7,793 nucleotides of DNA from contig JAQGKM010000233.1 of NCBI GenBank assembly GCA_028290125.1, positions 1 to 7,793 of the forward strand, written 5' to 3'. Below, one piece after another: positions 1 to 6,981 of this stretch. Position numbers and translations under genes: made by a program. Under the pieces are notes generated by a model. That model was not told where the DNA came from. It did no database searches and saw nothing but the letters and a program-made list of their open reading frames with translations. The first letter of the stretch is position 1, and every line of letters starts with the position of its first letter. The stretch comes from Hyphomicrobiales bacterium (GTDB lineage Bacteria; Pseudomonadota; Alphaproteobacteria; Rhizobiales; Beijerinckiaceae).

Positions 1-43
1 GCGTCTTCCTTGCGGAGCACCGAGGCTCCAAAGAACTTCTCGC

Positions 44-47
<4 letters not shown>
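1..47 (-). CDS. Molybdopterin-binding large subunit of a xanthine dehydrogenase-family hydroxylase (N-terminus only, cut by window edge)
   Basis: Only the first 16 codons are visible, starting at an ATG at 47-45 and reading MSEKFFGASVLRKEDA before the window ends. The start overlaps the stop of the 2Fe-2S subunit gene in an ATGA arrangement, and a GGGAG ribosome binding site lies at 55-59, seven bases upstream. The F-G-x-S-V-x-R-x-E-D pattern is how CoxL/XdhB-type molybdenum subunits usually begin (compare I-G-x-x-V-x-R-x-E-D at the start of CO-dehydrogenase-like large subunits). Position directly after the FAD and 2Fe-2S subunit genes fits the common medium-small-large order. This subunit would hold the Mo-pterin cofactor and bind the substrate, so its unseen active site would help define the substrate. 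The identification rests on a short N-terminus plus context. Confidence 0.8.
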
Positions 48-533
<486 letters not shown>

Positions 534-541
<8 letters not shown>

Positions 542-1406
542 GAGCGACCGCCTTGAGTTCTTCGATCGCCGACGCCATGGCGCGGCGCGTCAACACGCCG
601 GCCAGATGACGGCGGTAGTCGGCGCCGACATGCGCGTCCGACACCGCGTCGACGCGCTCGGCCACCGCCGCGATCTCCGCGATGAGCTTTGCCGAGATCG
701 GCTGGCCCACGGCCGCCGTCTCCGCCTCGCGCAGCCGCACGGGCGCAGGCCCGACGCCGCCGATGACGATTGCAAGCCGTGTCACGGCCCCGCGCGCATC
801 CGCCTCGATCAGGACGCCTGACGAGCAGATCGCGAAATCGCCGTGTCGGCGCGCATATTCATGGAAGCCATGGCCATGCCCCGTGCGCCATGGCGTGAAT
901 GCGACCTGCGTCAGCAGTTCATCAGGCTCCAGCGCCGTGGTCATGAAGCCTTGAGCGAAGTCCGCCATGGCGATCTCGCGCGCGCCCCGCGCCGAACGGG
1001 CGGTCAGCCGCGCGTCGAGCAGCATCATCATGGCGGCGAGTTCGGCGGAGGGATCGAGATTGCACAACGAGCCGCCGAGGGTGCCGCGGTTGCGGGTCTG
1101 CCTGTGGCCGACGTTGAGAAGCGCGTCGATCAGGATCGGACACGCGTGCCGCAGCTCTTTCGAGAACTCGATCCGACGCTGGCGCACCATGGCGCCGAGC
1201 ACGATGTCGCTGCCGATCTCGATCCTGTCGAGTTCGGCGACGCCATTCAGATCAATCAGATGATCGGGCATGGCGTAGCGAAAGTTCATCATCGGCACGA
1301 GCGACTGGCCGCCCGCAAGCGCGCGCGCATTCTCGAGCGTCGCGAGCAGCGCGACAGCCTCGTCCGTCGTCGACGGATCATGATAACCGAAAGGCGCTGG
1401 CTTCAT
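534..1406 (-). CDS. FAD-binding medium subunit of a molybdenum hydroxylase (CoxM-like)
   Basis: A 290-residue protein of the CoxM/XdhA FAD family, which accepts electrons from the 2Fe-2S subunit. Two flavin-binding signatures are visible: AGGQSL at residues 31-36 and RNRGTLGGSL at about 105-114, followed by N-L-D-P-S-A-E. The C-terminal third matches the CO-dehydrogenase flavoprotein C-terminal domain by pattern (IGGVGPAPVRLREAE). The start at 1406 was chosen because the protein then opens M-K-P-A-P-F-x-Y, as most relatives do. An in-frame ATG at 1442 would add 12 residues (MRATARTGKWED) but has no convincing ribosome binding site. Oddly, GGGAGG at 1409-1414 lies only two bases from the chosen ATG. 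The gene overlaps the small-subunit gene by eight bases and follows the hydrolase gene after about 54 bases. Confidence 0.93.
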
Positions 1407-1408
1407 AT

Positions 1409-1414
1409 CCTCCC
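1409..1414 (-). promoter_or_regulatory. Ribosome binding site candidate for the CoxM-like gene, unusually close
   Basis: On the minus strand GGGAGG is followed by only AT before the ATG at 1406. Most other genes in this operon have their purine-rich site about 5 to 9 bases from the start. The motif is a strong anti-16S match, but the two-base spacing would normally weaken initiation. Either translation is deliberately low, or the family-consistent start is not the one used. In-frame codons between 1442 and 1406 include no other ATG, GTG or TTG. Confidence 0.45.
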
Positions 1415-1425
1415 ACTTTCCTGTC

Positions 1426-1439
1426 CGGGCGGTCGCCCG
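1426..1439. other. GC-rich inverted repeat in the longest gap of the operon
   Basis: The 14 bases CGGGCGGTCGCCCG read as two perfectly complementary six-base arms around a two-base centre. In RNA this would fold as a five-pair GC stem with a four-base loop. It lies between the hydrolase stop (1461) and the CoxM-like start (1406), the widest space in an otherwise overlapping operon. No T-run follows on the transcribed strand, so it is not a standard intrinsic terminator. It could be a weak operator, a transcript-processing or stability element, or chance in GC-rich DNA. It would be coding if the upstream 1442 start were used. Confidence 0.3.
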
Positions 1440-1460
1440 CATGTCTTCGCAAGTTTCGGT

Positions 1461-2234
1461 TCAGCGCTGCAGCATCTCGCGCACGCAGGCCGCAAAGGCT
1501 TTGGGCTGCTCGAGCGGCGCGAGATGGCCGGAGTCGATCTCGCGGTAGAGCGCGCCGGGAATGTCGGCCGCCATGGCCTTCATCGAGTCGACCGGCGTCG
1601 ATTGATCTTCGAGACCGGCGATCGCCATCGCGGGCATGGCGAGCTTCCGCAAGCCATCGACAAAGTCGAGATCGCGAATGGCGCGCCAGCTCCAGGCGTG
1701 CACCATCGGGTCGTCGGCCATCAGCCAGTTGCGCATGAGCGCGACGTGTTCCGGACGCCGCAGCTGGTAGGCGGCGTTGAACCAGCGCGACAGCGTCGTG
1801 TCGAGCGTGCCCGGCATGCCCTTTTCGGCAGCCAGCGCGCGCTGCTCCATCACGGCCCGGCCCTGATCGTTGCGCAGATGGGCGGTGTTGGCGATCACCA
1901 CGCCGGACACGACATCGGGCGCGCGAACGGCCATGCCCTGCGCCACCATGCCGCCCATCGAGCAGCCGACGACCAGCGCCGGTCCGGCGAGCGCACGCAG
2001 GAACTCCGCCATGTCGTCCGCCAGATCGGCGAGGCTGAACGGCGCGAGCGACGCGTCGCTGCCGCCATGCCCGCGGAAGTCAGGAAAGATGAGGCGGCAT
2101 TCGCCCTCGAGTTCGCCCACGACCTCGCGCCAGAACGCGCCCTTGAGGCCGACAGGATGCAACAGCAGCACGGGGCGTCCCGAGCCTCGCGTGCCATAAA
2201 ACATCGACAGTCCATTGTTCAGTTTGACCCGCAT
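1461..2234 (-). CDS. Alpha/beta hydrolase (3-oxoadipate enol-lactonase / NicD-like)
   Basis: A 257-residue single-domain cytoplasmic alpha/beta hydrolase. The oxyanion-region motif is LLHPVG (about 24-29), a D-F-R-G-H-G-x-S-D strand-turn lies at 52-60, and the nucleophile elbow G-C-S-M-G puts the catalytic serine at S92. D210 (AGLEDQSTP) and H237 (DSGHLAPLEQP) complete the triad. The overall pattern is closest to the PcaD enol-lactonase group. N-formylmaleamate deformylase (NicD) of nicotinate degradation has the same fold, and the neighbours make a ring-cleavage-product hydrolase plausible. The start at 2234 was chosen over 2297 because it clears the monooxygenase gene (stop at 2248), has AAAGG nine bases upstream, and gives the family's usual N-terminus. 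The longer form would add 21 low-complexity charged residues. Exact substrate is unknown. Confidence 0.9.
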   Translation of the reverse strand: MRVKLNNGLSMFYGTRGSGRPVLLLHPVGLKGAFWREVVGELEGECRLIFPDFRGHGGSDASLAPFSLADLADDMAEFLRALAGPALVVGCSMGGMVAQGMAVRAPDVVSGVVIANTAHLRNDQGRAVMEQRALAAEKGMPGTLDTTLSRWFNAAYQLRRPEHVALMRNWLMADDPMVHAWSWRAIRDLDFVDGLRKLAMPAMAIAGLEDQSTPVDSMKAMAADIPGALYREIDSGHLAPLEQPKAFAACVREMLQR

Positions 2235-2243
2235 GCGGCTTCG

Positions 2244-2248
2244 CCTTT
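2244..2248 (-). promoter_or_regulatory. Ribosome binding site deciding the hydrolase start
   Basis: Minus-strand AAAGG followed by nine bases and the ATG at 2234. It sits in the 13-base gap just after the monooxygenase stop. It supports 2234 rather than the in-frame upstream ATG at 2297, which lies inside the monooxygenase gene. Confidence 0.5.
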
Positions 2249-3402
2249 CATCGCGTGAGTTCGAAGGCGTTTTCGGCGAGCGGCTCTTCCCAAGCATTGT
2301 AGGAGAAGACCTGATCCTGCTCGCGGCGGAAACGTTCGATGTCGTTGGTGCTGGAGGATGATTGAATCCACGAGGTGCGCGGCTTGCGGCTCTTCTCGTA
2401 GCGTTTCAGCGCTTCGGGCAGGCGGCTCGCAGGCGCGTCCGCCAGGCAGCGCGCCAGAACCGCCGCGTCCTCGATCGATGTGCCGGCGCCCTGCGCCATG
2501 TAGGGCGTCATCGGATGGCACGCATCACCCAGCAATGCGACGCGGCCCTGCGTCCAGAACGGCAACGGGTCGCGTTCCACGAGCGCCCATTTGTGGACGA
2601 CAGGACAGGCGTCGAGAACGGCGCGGACCGTCGGGTGGAAATCGCGGTACTCTTCGCGCAATTCATCGAGATCGCCTTCACGCGACCACGACTCGACGCC
2701 GAAATCGGGCTCCGGCGTGCTGGTGACGAAATAGACCTCGTCGCGTTTCGGGTTGACGTAATAGATGACGATGTGTCGGTCCTTCGCCATCCACTTTGTC
2801 GAGCCCTCGACCTCGGCGCCCTTGATCAGATGCGTCGGAAACGTGGTGCGATAGGCGACGCGGCCCGTGAAGCGCGGCCTCTCCGGTCCCAGCATCCGCT
2901 CGCGCACGAAGGAATGGACGCCGTCGGCCGCAATCATCACGTCGGCGCGTTCCTGCGTTCCGTCCGCGAAGGTCATGTCCACGCCGCCGCCGGTCTGGGC
3001 GAAGTCGACAAGCTTCTTCGAGCGCTGAATGACGCTGTCGGGAACGGCCGACGCGAGCGCTTCATGCAGGTCCGCACGATGCAGCAGGAGTTGCGGCGCG
3101 CCATATTTTGCCTCGTAGACATCCGCCTGCGGGCGCTCCCACATGAGGTCTCCCGTCGCCGCCTCGCGGTAGCGTGTCATCTGCGGCTTGAAGGCGAGGT
3201 CGCGCACGCGCTCTTCGAGCCCCATGCCGCGCAGCACCTTCACGGCGTTCGGCCCCTGCTGAATGCCGGCGCCGACACGCTGGAACTGGCGCGCCTGTTC
3301 GTAGATGCGCACGTCCATGCCGAGGCGCAGCAGATTGGCTGCGGTCGCGAGACCGCCCATGCCGGCTCCGATGATGGCGACTTTGAACTTGGCTCCGGTC
3401 AT
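2248..3402 (-). CDS. FAD-dependent aromatic hydroxylase, 6-hydroxynicotinate 3-monooxygenase (NicC)-like
   Basis: A 384-residue class A flavoprotein monooxygenase using NAD(P)H and O2 to hydroxylate an aromatic ring. The Rossmann motif G-A-G-M-G-G is at 12-17 with the ribose-binding E35; the D-G motif is A-A-D-G-V-H-S at 158-164; the second FAD motif is L-G-D-A-C-H-P at 291-297. Several stretches closely follow NicC as I recall it: E-Q-A-x-x-F-x-R-x-G-A-G-I-x-x-G-P-N, K-W-x-x-x-D-R-H-x-x-x-Y-Y, K-R-D-E-x-Y-F-V-T, and D-A-C-H-P-M-x-P-x-M-A-Q-G-A. H210, Y214 and Y224 match NicC H211, Y215 and Y225. However, the positions of NicC H47 and H302 are Q48 and Y301 here, so the substrate may differ. 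The relation to salicylate hydroxylases is more distant. The start is four bases after the permease stop, with AGGTGA at 3407-3412. Confidence 0.9.
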   Translation of the reverse strand: MTGAKFKVAIIGAGMGGLATAANLLRLGMDVRIYEQARQFQRVGAGIQQGPNAVKVLRGMGLEERVRDLAFKPQMTRYREAATGDLMWERPQADVYEAKYGAPQLLLHRADLHEALASAVPDSVIQRSKKLVDFAQTGGGVDMTFADGTQERADVMIAADGVHSFVRERMLGPERPRFTGRVAYRTTFPTHLIKGAEVEGSTKWMAKDRHIVIYYVNPKRDEVYFVTSTPEPDFGVESWSREGDLDELREEYRDFHPTVRAVLDACPVVHKWALVERDPLPFWTQGRVALLGDACHPMTPYMAQGAGTSIEDAAVLARCLADAPASRLPEALKRYEKSRKPRTSWIQSSSSTNDIERFRREQDQVFSYNAWEEPLAENAFELTR

Positions 3403-3406
3403 GCGG

Positions 3407-3412
3407 TCACCT
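3407..3412 (-). promoter_or_regulatory. Ribosome binding site of the monooxygenase, overlapping the permease stop
   Basis: Minus-strand AGGTGA contains the TGA stop of the permease gene and lies four bases from the ATG at 3402; its AGG core is seven bases away. This arrangement implies translational coupling of transporter and catabolic enzyme, and it fixes the monooxygenase start. Confidence 0.55.
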
Positions 3413-4255
3413 GCGGTTCCAGGGAATGAGTTTGGTTTCGGCGAGACTGCCGGCGATGGCCGCGAGCCCTGCGAAGATCAGGACCACGGCGAGACCCATG
3501 AACATGCGCGGCACATCGAGCACCTGCCAGGAATCCCAGATGAAGCGTCCGACGCCGGTGTCCGCCGACACGAATTCGGCCGAGACGACGAGCACCAACG
3601 CCTGTCCGAGCCCGAGTCGCAGGCCCGTGATGATCGACGGCATGGCGGCCGGGATGAAGACGCGGAACCACCGCACCAGCGGCGGAAAGCGGAAGGCGTC
3701 GGCGACGTCGTGATAGATGGGATTGACGTAGCGCACGCCCGCAAAAGTGTTGATGCAGGTCATGAAGAAGACGCCGAGCGTCACCAGCGCGGAGCTCGAT
3801 GCGTCGCCCAGTCCGAAGATCACGATCATCAGCGGATAGATGGCGATCTTGGGCACCGGGAAGATCGCGTAGAGCGTCGGCGCGATGGCGGCGCGCGTCG
3901 GCGCATGTAGCCCCATGACGACGCCCAGAAGCACGCCCGACGTTGCCCCAATGCCGTAACCGATCCCGATGCGCAGCAGCGTGGCCTGCACGTGCCCGAG
4001 CAGCAGCTCGCGTCCGGCCTGCGTGGAGAGGAACGTCCAGATCGACGCTCCGATGGTCGACGGGCCGGGAAAGAAACGGCGGTCGATCAGGTTGAACCTG
4101 GCGGCGAACTCCCACAGCAGCAGCAGGAAGATCGGGAAGCCGACCCCCAGCGCGATATCGCGAATGCGCGCCATGCGGCGCGCGCGCAGGTTCGCGGCGA
4201 TCAACGGATCGACGTCGTCGGGCGCCGGCGCGAGGAGGATCTTGGCGTCGGTCAT
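3407..4255 (-). CDS. ABC transporter permease (NitT/TauT, SsuC-like)
   Basis: A 282-residue inner-membrane protein of the binding-protein-dependent permease family (SsuC/TauC/NrtB type). After a charged cytoplasmic N-terminus of about 33 residues, hydrophobic segments are visible at about 34-51, 92-115, 121-148, 154-174, 206-228 and 250-270, fitting six membrane helices. The cytoplasmic coupling (EAA) loop is at about 183-202 and ends F-I-P-A-A-M-P. The glycine normally found in the middle of this loop appears to be arginine (R189). The gene starts in an ATGA overlap with the ATPase gene, with GGGGAGG at 4263-4269. It would import the operon's substrate with the neighbouring ATPase and the distal binding protein. 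The substrate cannot be read from the permease. Confidence 0.93.
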   Translation of the reverse strand: MTDAKILLAPAPDDVDPLIAANLRARRMARIRDIALGVGFPIFLLLLWEFAARFNLIDRRFFPGPSTIGASIWTFLSTQAGRELLLGHVQATLLRIGIGYGIGATSGVLLGVVMGLHAPTRAAIAPTLYAIFPVPKIAIYPLMIVIFGLGDASSSALVTLGVFFMTCINTFAGVRYVNPIYHDVADAFRFPPLVRWFRVFIPAAMPSIITGLRLGLGQALVLVVSAEFVSADTGVGRFIWDSWQVLDVPRMFMGLAVVLIFAGLAAIAGSLAETKLIPWNRR

Positions 4256-5088
4256 CGCGTGGCCTCCCCGACGAGGGTCTGCCCGACTTCCTCGGCGACG
4301 AGGTCCCAGACATGCGCCTGCATCTCCGCGAAGGCAGGCATGCGGCGGCGTTCAAGCGGTTCGATCGCGCGGCTGAACGGCGACTCGATCATCGCCTTCA
4401 CGCGCCCGGGACGCGACGACATCACCAGCAGGCGGTCGCAGAGGCTGATCGCCTCCTCGATGTCATGCGTGACATAGACGACCGTCGAGTCGGTCTGCGT
4501 CCAGATGCGGTGCAATTCCTTCTGCATGACGAGGCGCGTCTGGGCGTCGAGCGCGGCCAGCGGCTCGTCCATCAGCAGGAGCAGCGGTTCGGTCGCGAGC
4601 GCACGCGCGATGGCGGCGCGCTGCCGCATGCCGCCCGACAGCTCGTGCGGATAAGCCTTGGCGAAGTCGCGCAAGCCGACGAGATCGCGGTAGCGATCGA
4701 CGCGCCGCCGGACGTCCGTTGTGCTCAGGCGCAGGCCCGACATGCCGATGGCGATGTTCCGGTCGACGTTCATCCAGGGAAGCGTCGAGTCGCCCTGGAA
4801 CACGGTGGCGCTGCGCAGGCGCGAGGCGTCGGCCGCCCGCTCGTTGCCCCATTCGATGGTCCCGGCGAATTGCGTATCGAGCCCGGCGAGGATCCGCAGG
4901 CATGAACTCTTGCCGCAGCCGCTCGGCCCCAGGATGGCGACGCGTTCGCCGTCCGCCATCGTCAGCGAAAGGTCGGCGATCGCCCGCACGGTGGATCCGC
5001 CGGCCGTCAGATACGACTTGCGCAGGTGCGAAATGCGCAACGCCGGCGCACGGTCGGCGGCCTGCGGAGGGGCGACGGCGCCGGTCAT
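4252..5088 (-). CDS. ABC transporter ATP-binding protein (NitT/TauT, SsuB-like)
   Basis: A 278-residue ABC ATPase that energises uptake at the inner face of the membrane. Motifs are complete: Walker A GPSGCGKS at 54-61, Q-loop Q98, signature L-S-G-G-M-R-Q at 150-156, Walker B L-L-L-L-M-D-E-P at 169-176 with catalytic E175, D-loop A-L-D-A, and switch histidine H208 in V-T-H-D. The about 16 residues before the first strand and the C-terminal tail after about 240 are usual for the SsuB/TauB/NrtD group. The start at 5088 overlaps the IclR stop (ATGA), with GGGAG at 5096-5100, and the stop overlaps the permease start. The ATPase and permease genes are adjacent, while the binding-protein gene lies two genes upstream. 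Confidence 0.95.
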   Translation of the reverse strand: MTGAVAPPQAADRAPALRISHLRKSYLTAGGSTVRAIADLSLTMADGERVAILGPSGCGKSSCLRILAGLDTQFAGTIEWGNERAADASRLRSATVFQGDSTLPWMNVDRNIAIGMSGLRLSTTDVRRRVDRYRDLVGLRDFAKAYPHELSGGMRQRAAIARALATEPLLLLMDEPLAALDAQTRLVMQKELHRIWTQTDSTVVYVTHDIEEAISLCDRLLVMSSRPGRVKAMIESPFSRAIEPLERRRMPAFAEMQAHVWDLVAEEVGQTLVGEATR

Positions 5089-5894
5089 GCCGAAGCTCCC
5101 GCAATCGCGCGCTCGCGTGTCGCCATCGGCGGGCGACCCTTCATCTTGCGGATGATCGCCTGCGCGCAGTCACGCACGCTCTGCGCAAGCCGCGGCTCCA
5201 TGTCGGGACGGAAGCGCTGTTCGGGCATCGAGATCCCGACCGAGCCGAGCACCCGGCCACGCGCGCAGAAGATCGGCGCCGCAATGCCGACCGCGCCTTC
5301 GATGCGCTGGCTGATGGTGATCGCGTAGCCGCGCTGCCTGACGTCCTCGAGCGCCGCGTCGAGTTGCTCCAGTCCCGACAGTGACCGCTTGGTCGCCGGC
5401 GCCAGACCCGTCCGGTCGACGATGCGCTGCTTGTCGTCGGTCGGCAGGAAGGCCAGGACCGCGAGGCCGGCGGCGCCGACGTGCAGCGGCTTCCATTTGA
5501 ACAGTTCGATGACGTAACGAACTTCCTGCTTCGACTCGACGCTCGCGATCCCGATATTCTCGTTCCGCGCCGGATCGTAAAGATTGAGAAAGGCCGCCTC
5601 CTGGCAGCTTTCCGCCATCTCGCGCATCGGGGCCAGCGCGATGTTGCGCATCGGCCATTTCGATGTCGCGCGCTGCGCCATCAGCATCATCTCGATGCCC
5701 AGCACGTAGCGGCCTGTGTCGCCTTCTTCGCGCTGGAGAAAGCCTTCCTCGACAAGTCCGGACATCAGGCGATGCGCGCCGCTCGGCGTCAGCCCCAGGG
5801 CCTTTGCGGCCGGGCGAACGCCGACCGACTCGTGATCGTTCTCGAGCATCCAGCGCAGGAGACCGAAAGACTTGCCCAGCGGGTTGCGCGTCAT
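5085..5894 (-). CDS. IclR-family transcriptional regulator
   Basis: A 269-residue IclR protein. The N-terminal winged helix-turn-helix spans about residues 6-66: S-F-G-L-L-R-W-M-L at the start, a recognition region around A-A-K-A-L-G-L-T-P-S-G-A-H-R-L at 29-43, and the wing ending G-R-Y-V-L-G. The C-terminal effector-binding domain covers about 80-250, with P-L-H-V-G-A-A-G-L-A-V-L-A-F-L-P at 136-151 and E-G-A-V-G-I-A-A-P-I-F at 199-209. IclR proteins commonly sense aromatic or organic-acid intermediates. The reading frame stays open up to 6233, but that extension runs through the previous gene. The start at 5894 gives the family N-terminus and has GAGGA seven bases upstream. Being inside the operon suggests autoregulation, but no operator is visible here. 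Confidence 0.93.
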   Translation of the reverse strand: MTRNPLGKSFGLLRWMLENDHESVGVRPAAKALGLTPSGAHRLMSGLVEEGFLQREEGDTGRYVLGIEMMLMAQRATSKWPMRNIALAPMREMAESCQEAAFLNLYDPARNENIGIASVESKQEVRYVIELFKWKPLHVGAAGLAVLAFLPTDDKQRIVDRTGLAPATKRSLSGLEQLDAALEDVRQRGYAITISQRIEGAVGIAAPIFCARGRVLGSVGISMPEQRFRPDMEPRLAQSVRDCAQAIIRKMKGRPPMATRERAIAGASA

Positions 5895-5901
5895 CGCCCG
5901 A

Positions 5902-5906
5902 TCCTC
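5902..5906 (-). promoter_or_regulatory. Ribosome binding site deciding the IclR start
   Basis: Minus-strand GAGGA overlaps the TGA stop of the upstream M29/NicX-like gene and lies seven bases from the ATG at 5894. It supports this start over the in-frame codon at 6233. Confidence 0.55.
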
Positions 5907-6948
5907 AGCCTTCGCCTTCGACGGGCCGCAAGAAGCGGCCATGCTCGATGCGCATGTCGCCATCGACATAGAGCGTCGGCTCGAGCAGGACGCCGTCCAT
6001 GTGGATGTTGGAGTGGATCGTGCCGCCGACATCGACGTTGGTGCCGATGCCGAAATGGATCGATCCGAGGATGTTCTTGTCCTCGCGCTGTACGCCCCGC
6101 ACCATGGCTTTCGAATTGATGCCGACGGATGCTTCGGCCGGGCAGATGGTGGCGTTCTCGTCGCCGAAGGTTTCGAGATAATTGCGCAGCGTCCACGCCT
6201 CGGGCCCGCCATCGATGGAGACGATGCGCCCATCCTTGATGGTGAGCTCGATCGGCGACTTCAGCCGGCCGAACTGATGCATTGTGAGATCGATGACGAG
6301 CTTGCCGTTCGCCGAGCCCTCGACGGGCGGCACGTTGAACTCGCCATTGGGATAAAGGAAACGCGGCCGCGGATACTTGGCGTTCCGCGTCATGTGGTTG
6401 ATCTTGTAGGGCACGAAGTCCGGCCCCGGCAAGGCGGGGACGAAGATGCGGCCTTCGACGCTGTAGGTGAAGTCCGTTCCATACCGGCTCGTCACGCGGC
6501 AATGCTTCGCGCCCTCGCCGAAGATGTTGCGCGCGACATAGTGCTGGCGCACGGCCATCTGTCGCTGGTCCTCGGTCACCGCGCCCGACTGGAACATTTC
6601 GAGCGTCATGCCGCCGTCCATGCAGATCACCGGCACGCCCGCGCGCATGGCCTCGAAATTCGCTGGCGCATGCAACATGCCCGTGGTGGCGAGAAGAATG
6701 TTGACGTCGGACTTGAGCATCGCCTCGCAGACCGCGCGCGGCGGATCGAAATAATCGGCCGGCCTCGGATCGAACATGGCGAGCGTGCCTTCGGCGCCGA
6801 GCTCCGAAATCGTGCTCATCACGACCTGCCACACGCGCGGATCATGCGCCGTGTCGGTCACCACCAGCACCTGCATGCCCTTGGTGATGTTGGCGAGGAT
6901 CGGGTGACGCAGATATTCGAGGGATCCGGTGATCATTCCCGTATTCAT
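5905..6948 (-). CDS. M29 aminopeptidase / 2,5-dihydroxypyridine 5,6-dioxygenase (NicX) superfamily metalloenzyme
   Basis: A 347-residue cytoplasmic protein without signal peptide, close to NicX in length (about 350). The C-terminal half carries the superfamily signature: N-G-E-F-N-V-P-P-V-E-G-S-A-N-G at 201-215, A-E-A-S-V-G-I-N at 271-278, G-S-I-H-F-G-I-G-T-N at 295-304, and N-I-H-M-D-G at 314-319 before L-Y-V-D-G. NicX binds iron with H265, H318 and D320. By my hand alignment H316 and D318 match the last two, but the first is E272 here, and H298 is present where NicX has a hydrophobic residue. E203, E272, H298, H316 and D318 together resemble the five ligands of M29 aminopeptidases. Context favours ring cleavage or hydrolysis of an amide intermediate rather than peptide cleavage. 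The start at 6948 is supported by GGAGA at 6954-6958. Confidence 0.8.
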   Translation of the reverse strand: MNTGMITGSLEYLRHPILANITKGMQVLVVTDTAHDPRVWQVVMSTISELGAEGTLAMFDPRPADYFDPPRAVCEAMLKSDVNILLATTGMLHAPANFEAMRAGVPVICMDGGMTLEMFQSGAVTEDQRQMAVRQHYVARNIFGEGAKHCRVTSRYGTDFTYSVEGRIFVPALPGPDFVPYKINHMTRNAKYPRPRFLYPNGEFNVPPVEGSANGKLVIDLTMHQFGRLKSPIELTIKDGRIVSIDGGPEAWTLRNYLETFGDENATICPAEASVGINSKAMVRGVQREDKNILGSIHFGIGTNVDVGGTIHSNIHMDGVLLEPTLYVDGDMRIEHGRFLRPVEGEG

Positions 6949-6981
6949 GAGGCTCTCCGTTCCAGGCGTTGTCCGCCCTGC
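6949..6981 (-). other. Short spacer between binding-protein and M29/NicX-like genes
   Basis: This 33-base gap holds the GGAGA ribosome binding site at 6954-6958 and a weak imperfect inverted repeat (CCAGGCG near 6962 against CGCCCTG ending at 6980). The stem has mismatches and no T-run, so I see no terminator and expect read-through. Confidence 0.4.

Noticed and set aside
1426..1439. Intrinsic terminator
   Set aside because: The stem is only five pairs with a four-base loop and no U-tract follows on the transcribed strand; downstream genes continue the same pathway.
843..2258. Long plus-strand open frame of 471 codons
   Set aside because: It lies antisense to two well-supported genes (the FAD subunit and the alpha/beta hydrolase), has a composition rich in R, H, A and E typical of mirror frames in GC-rich DNA, and shows no recognisable domain.
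2235..2297. N-terminal extension of the hydrolase
   Set aside because: It overlaps the monooxygenase C-terminus and adds 21 charged residues outside the fold; 2234 has its own ribosome binding site.
2362..3429. Long plus-strand open frame of 355 codons
   Set aside because: It is antisense to the monooxygenase gene, which has full FAD motifs; the plus-strand product is arginine- and alanine-rich with no family resemblance.
3399..4355. Minus-strand frame of 318 codons overlapping the permease
   Set aside because: It is out of frame with the clear permease and gives an arginine-rich product with no membrane helices.
5895..6233. N-terminal extension of the IclR frame
   Set aside because: It runs within the M29/NicX-like gene in another frame, is low-complexity S/R/A-rich sequence, and the family N-terminus and ribosome binding site point to 5894.
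6962..6980. Stem-loop terminator after the binding-protein gene
   Set aside because: The arms are imperfect with internal mismatches, and there is no T-run.
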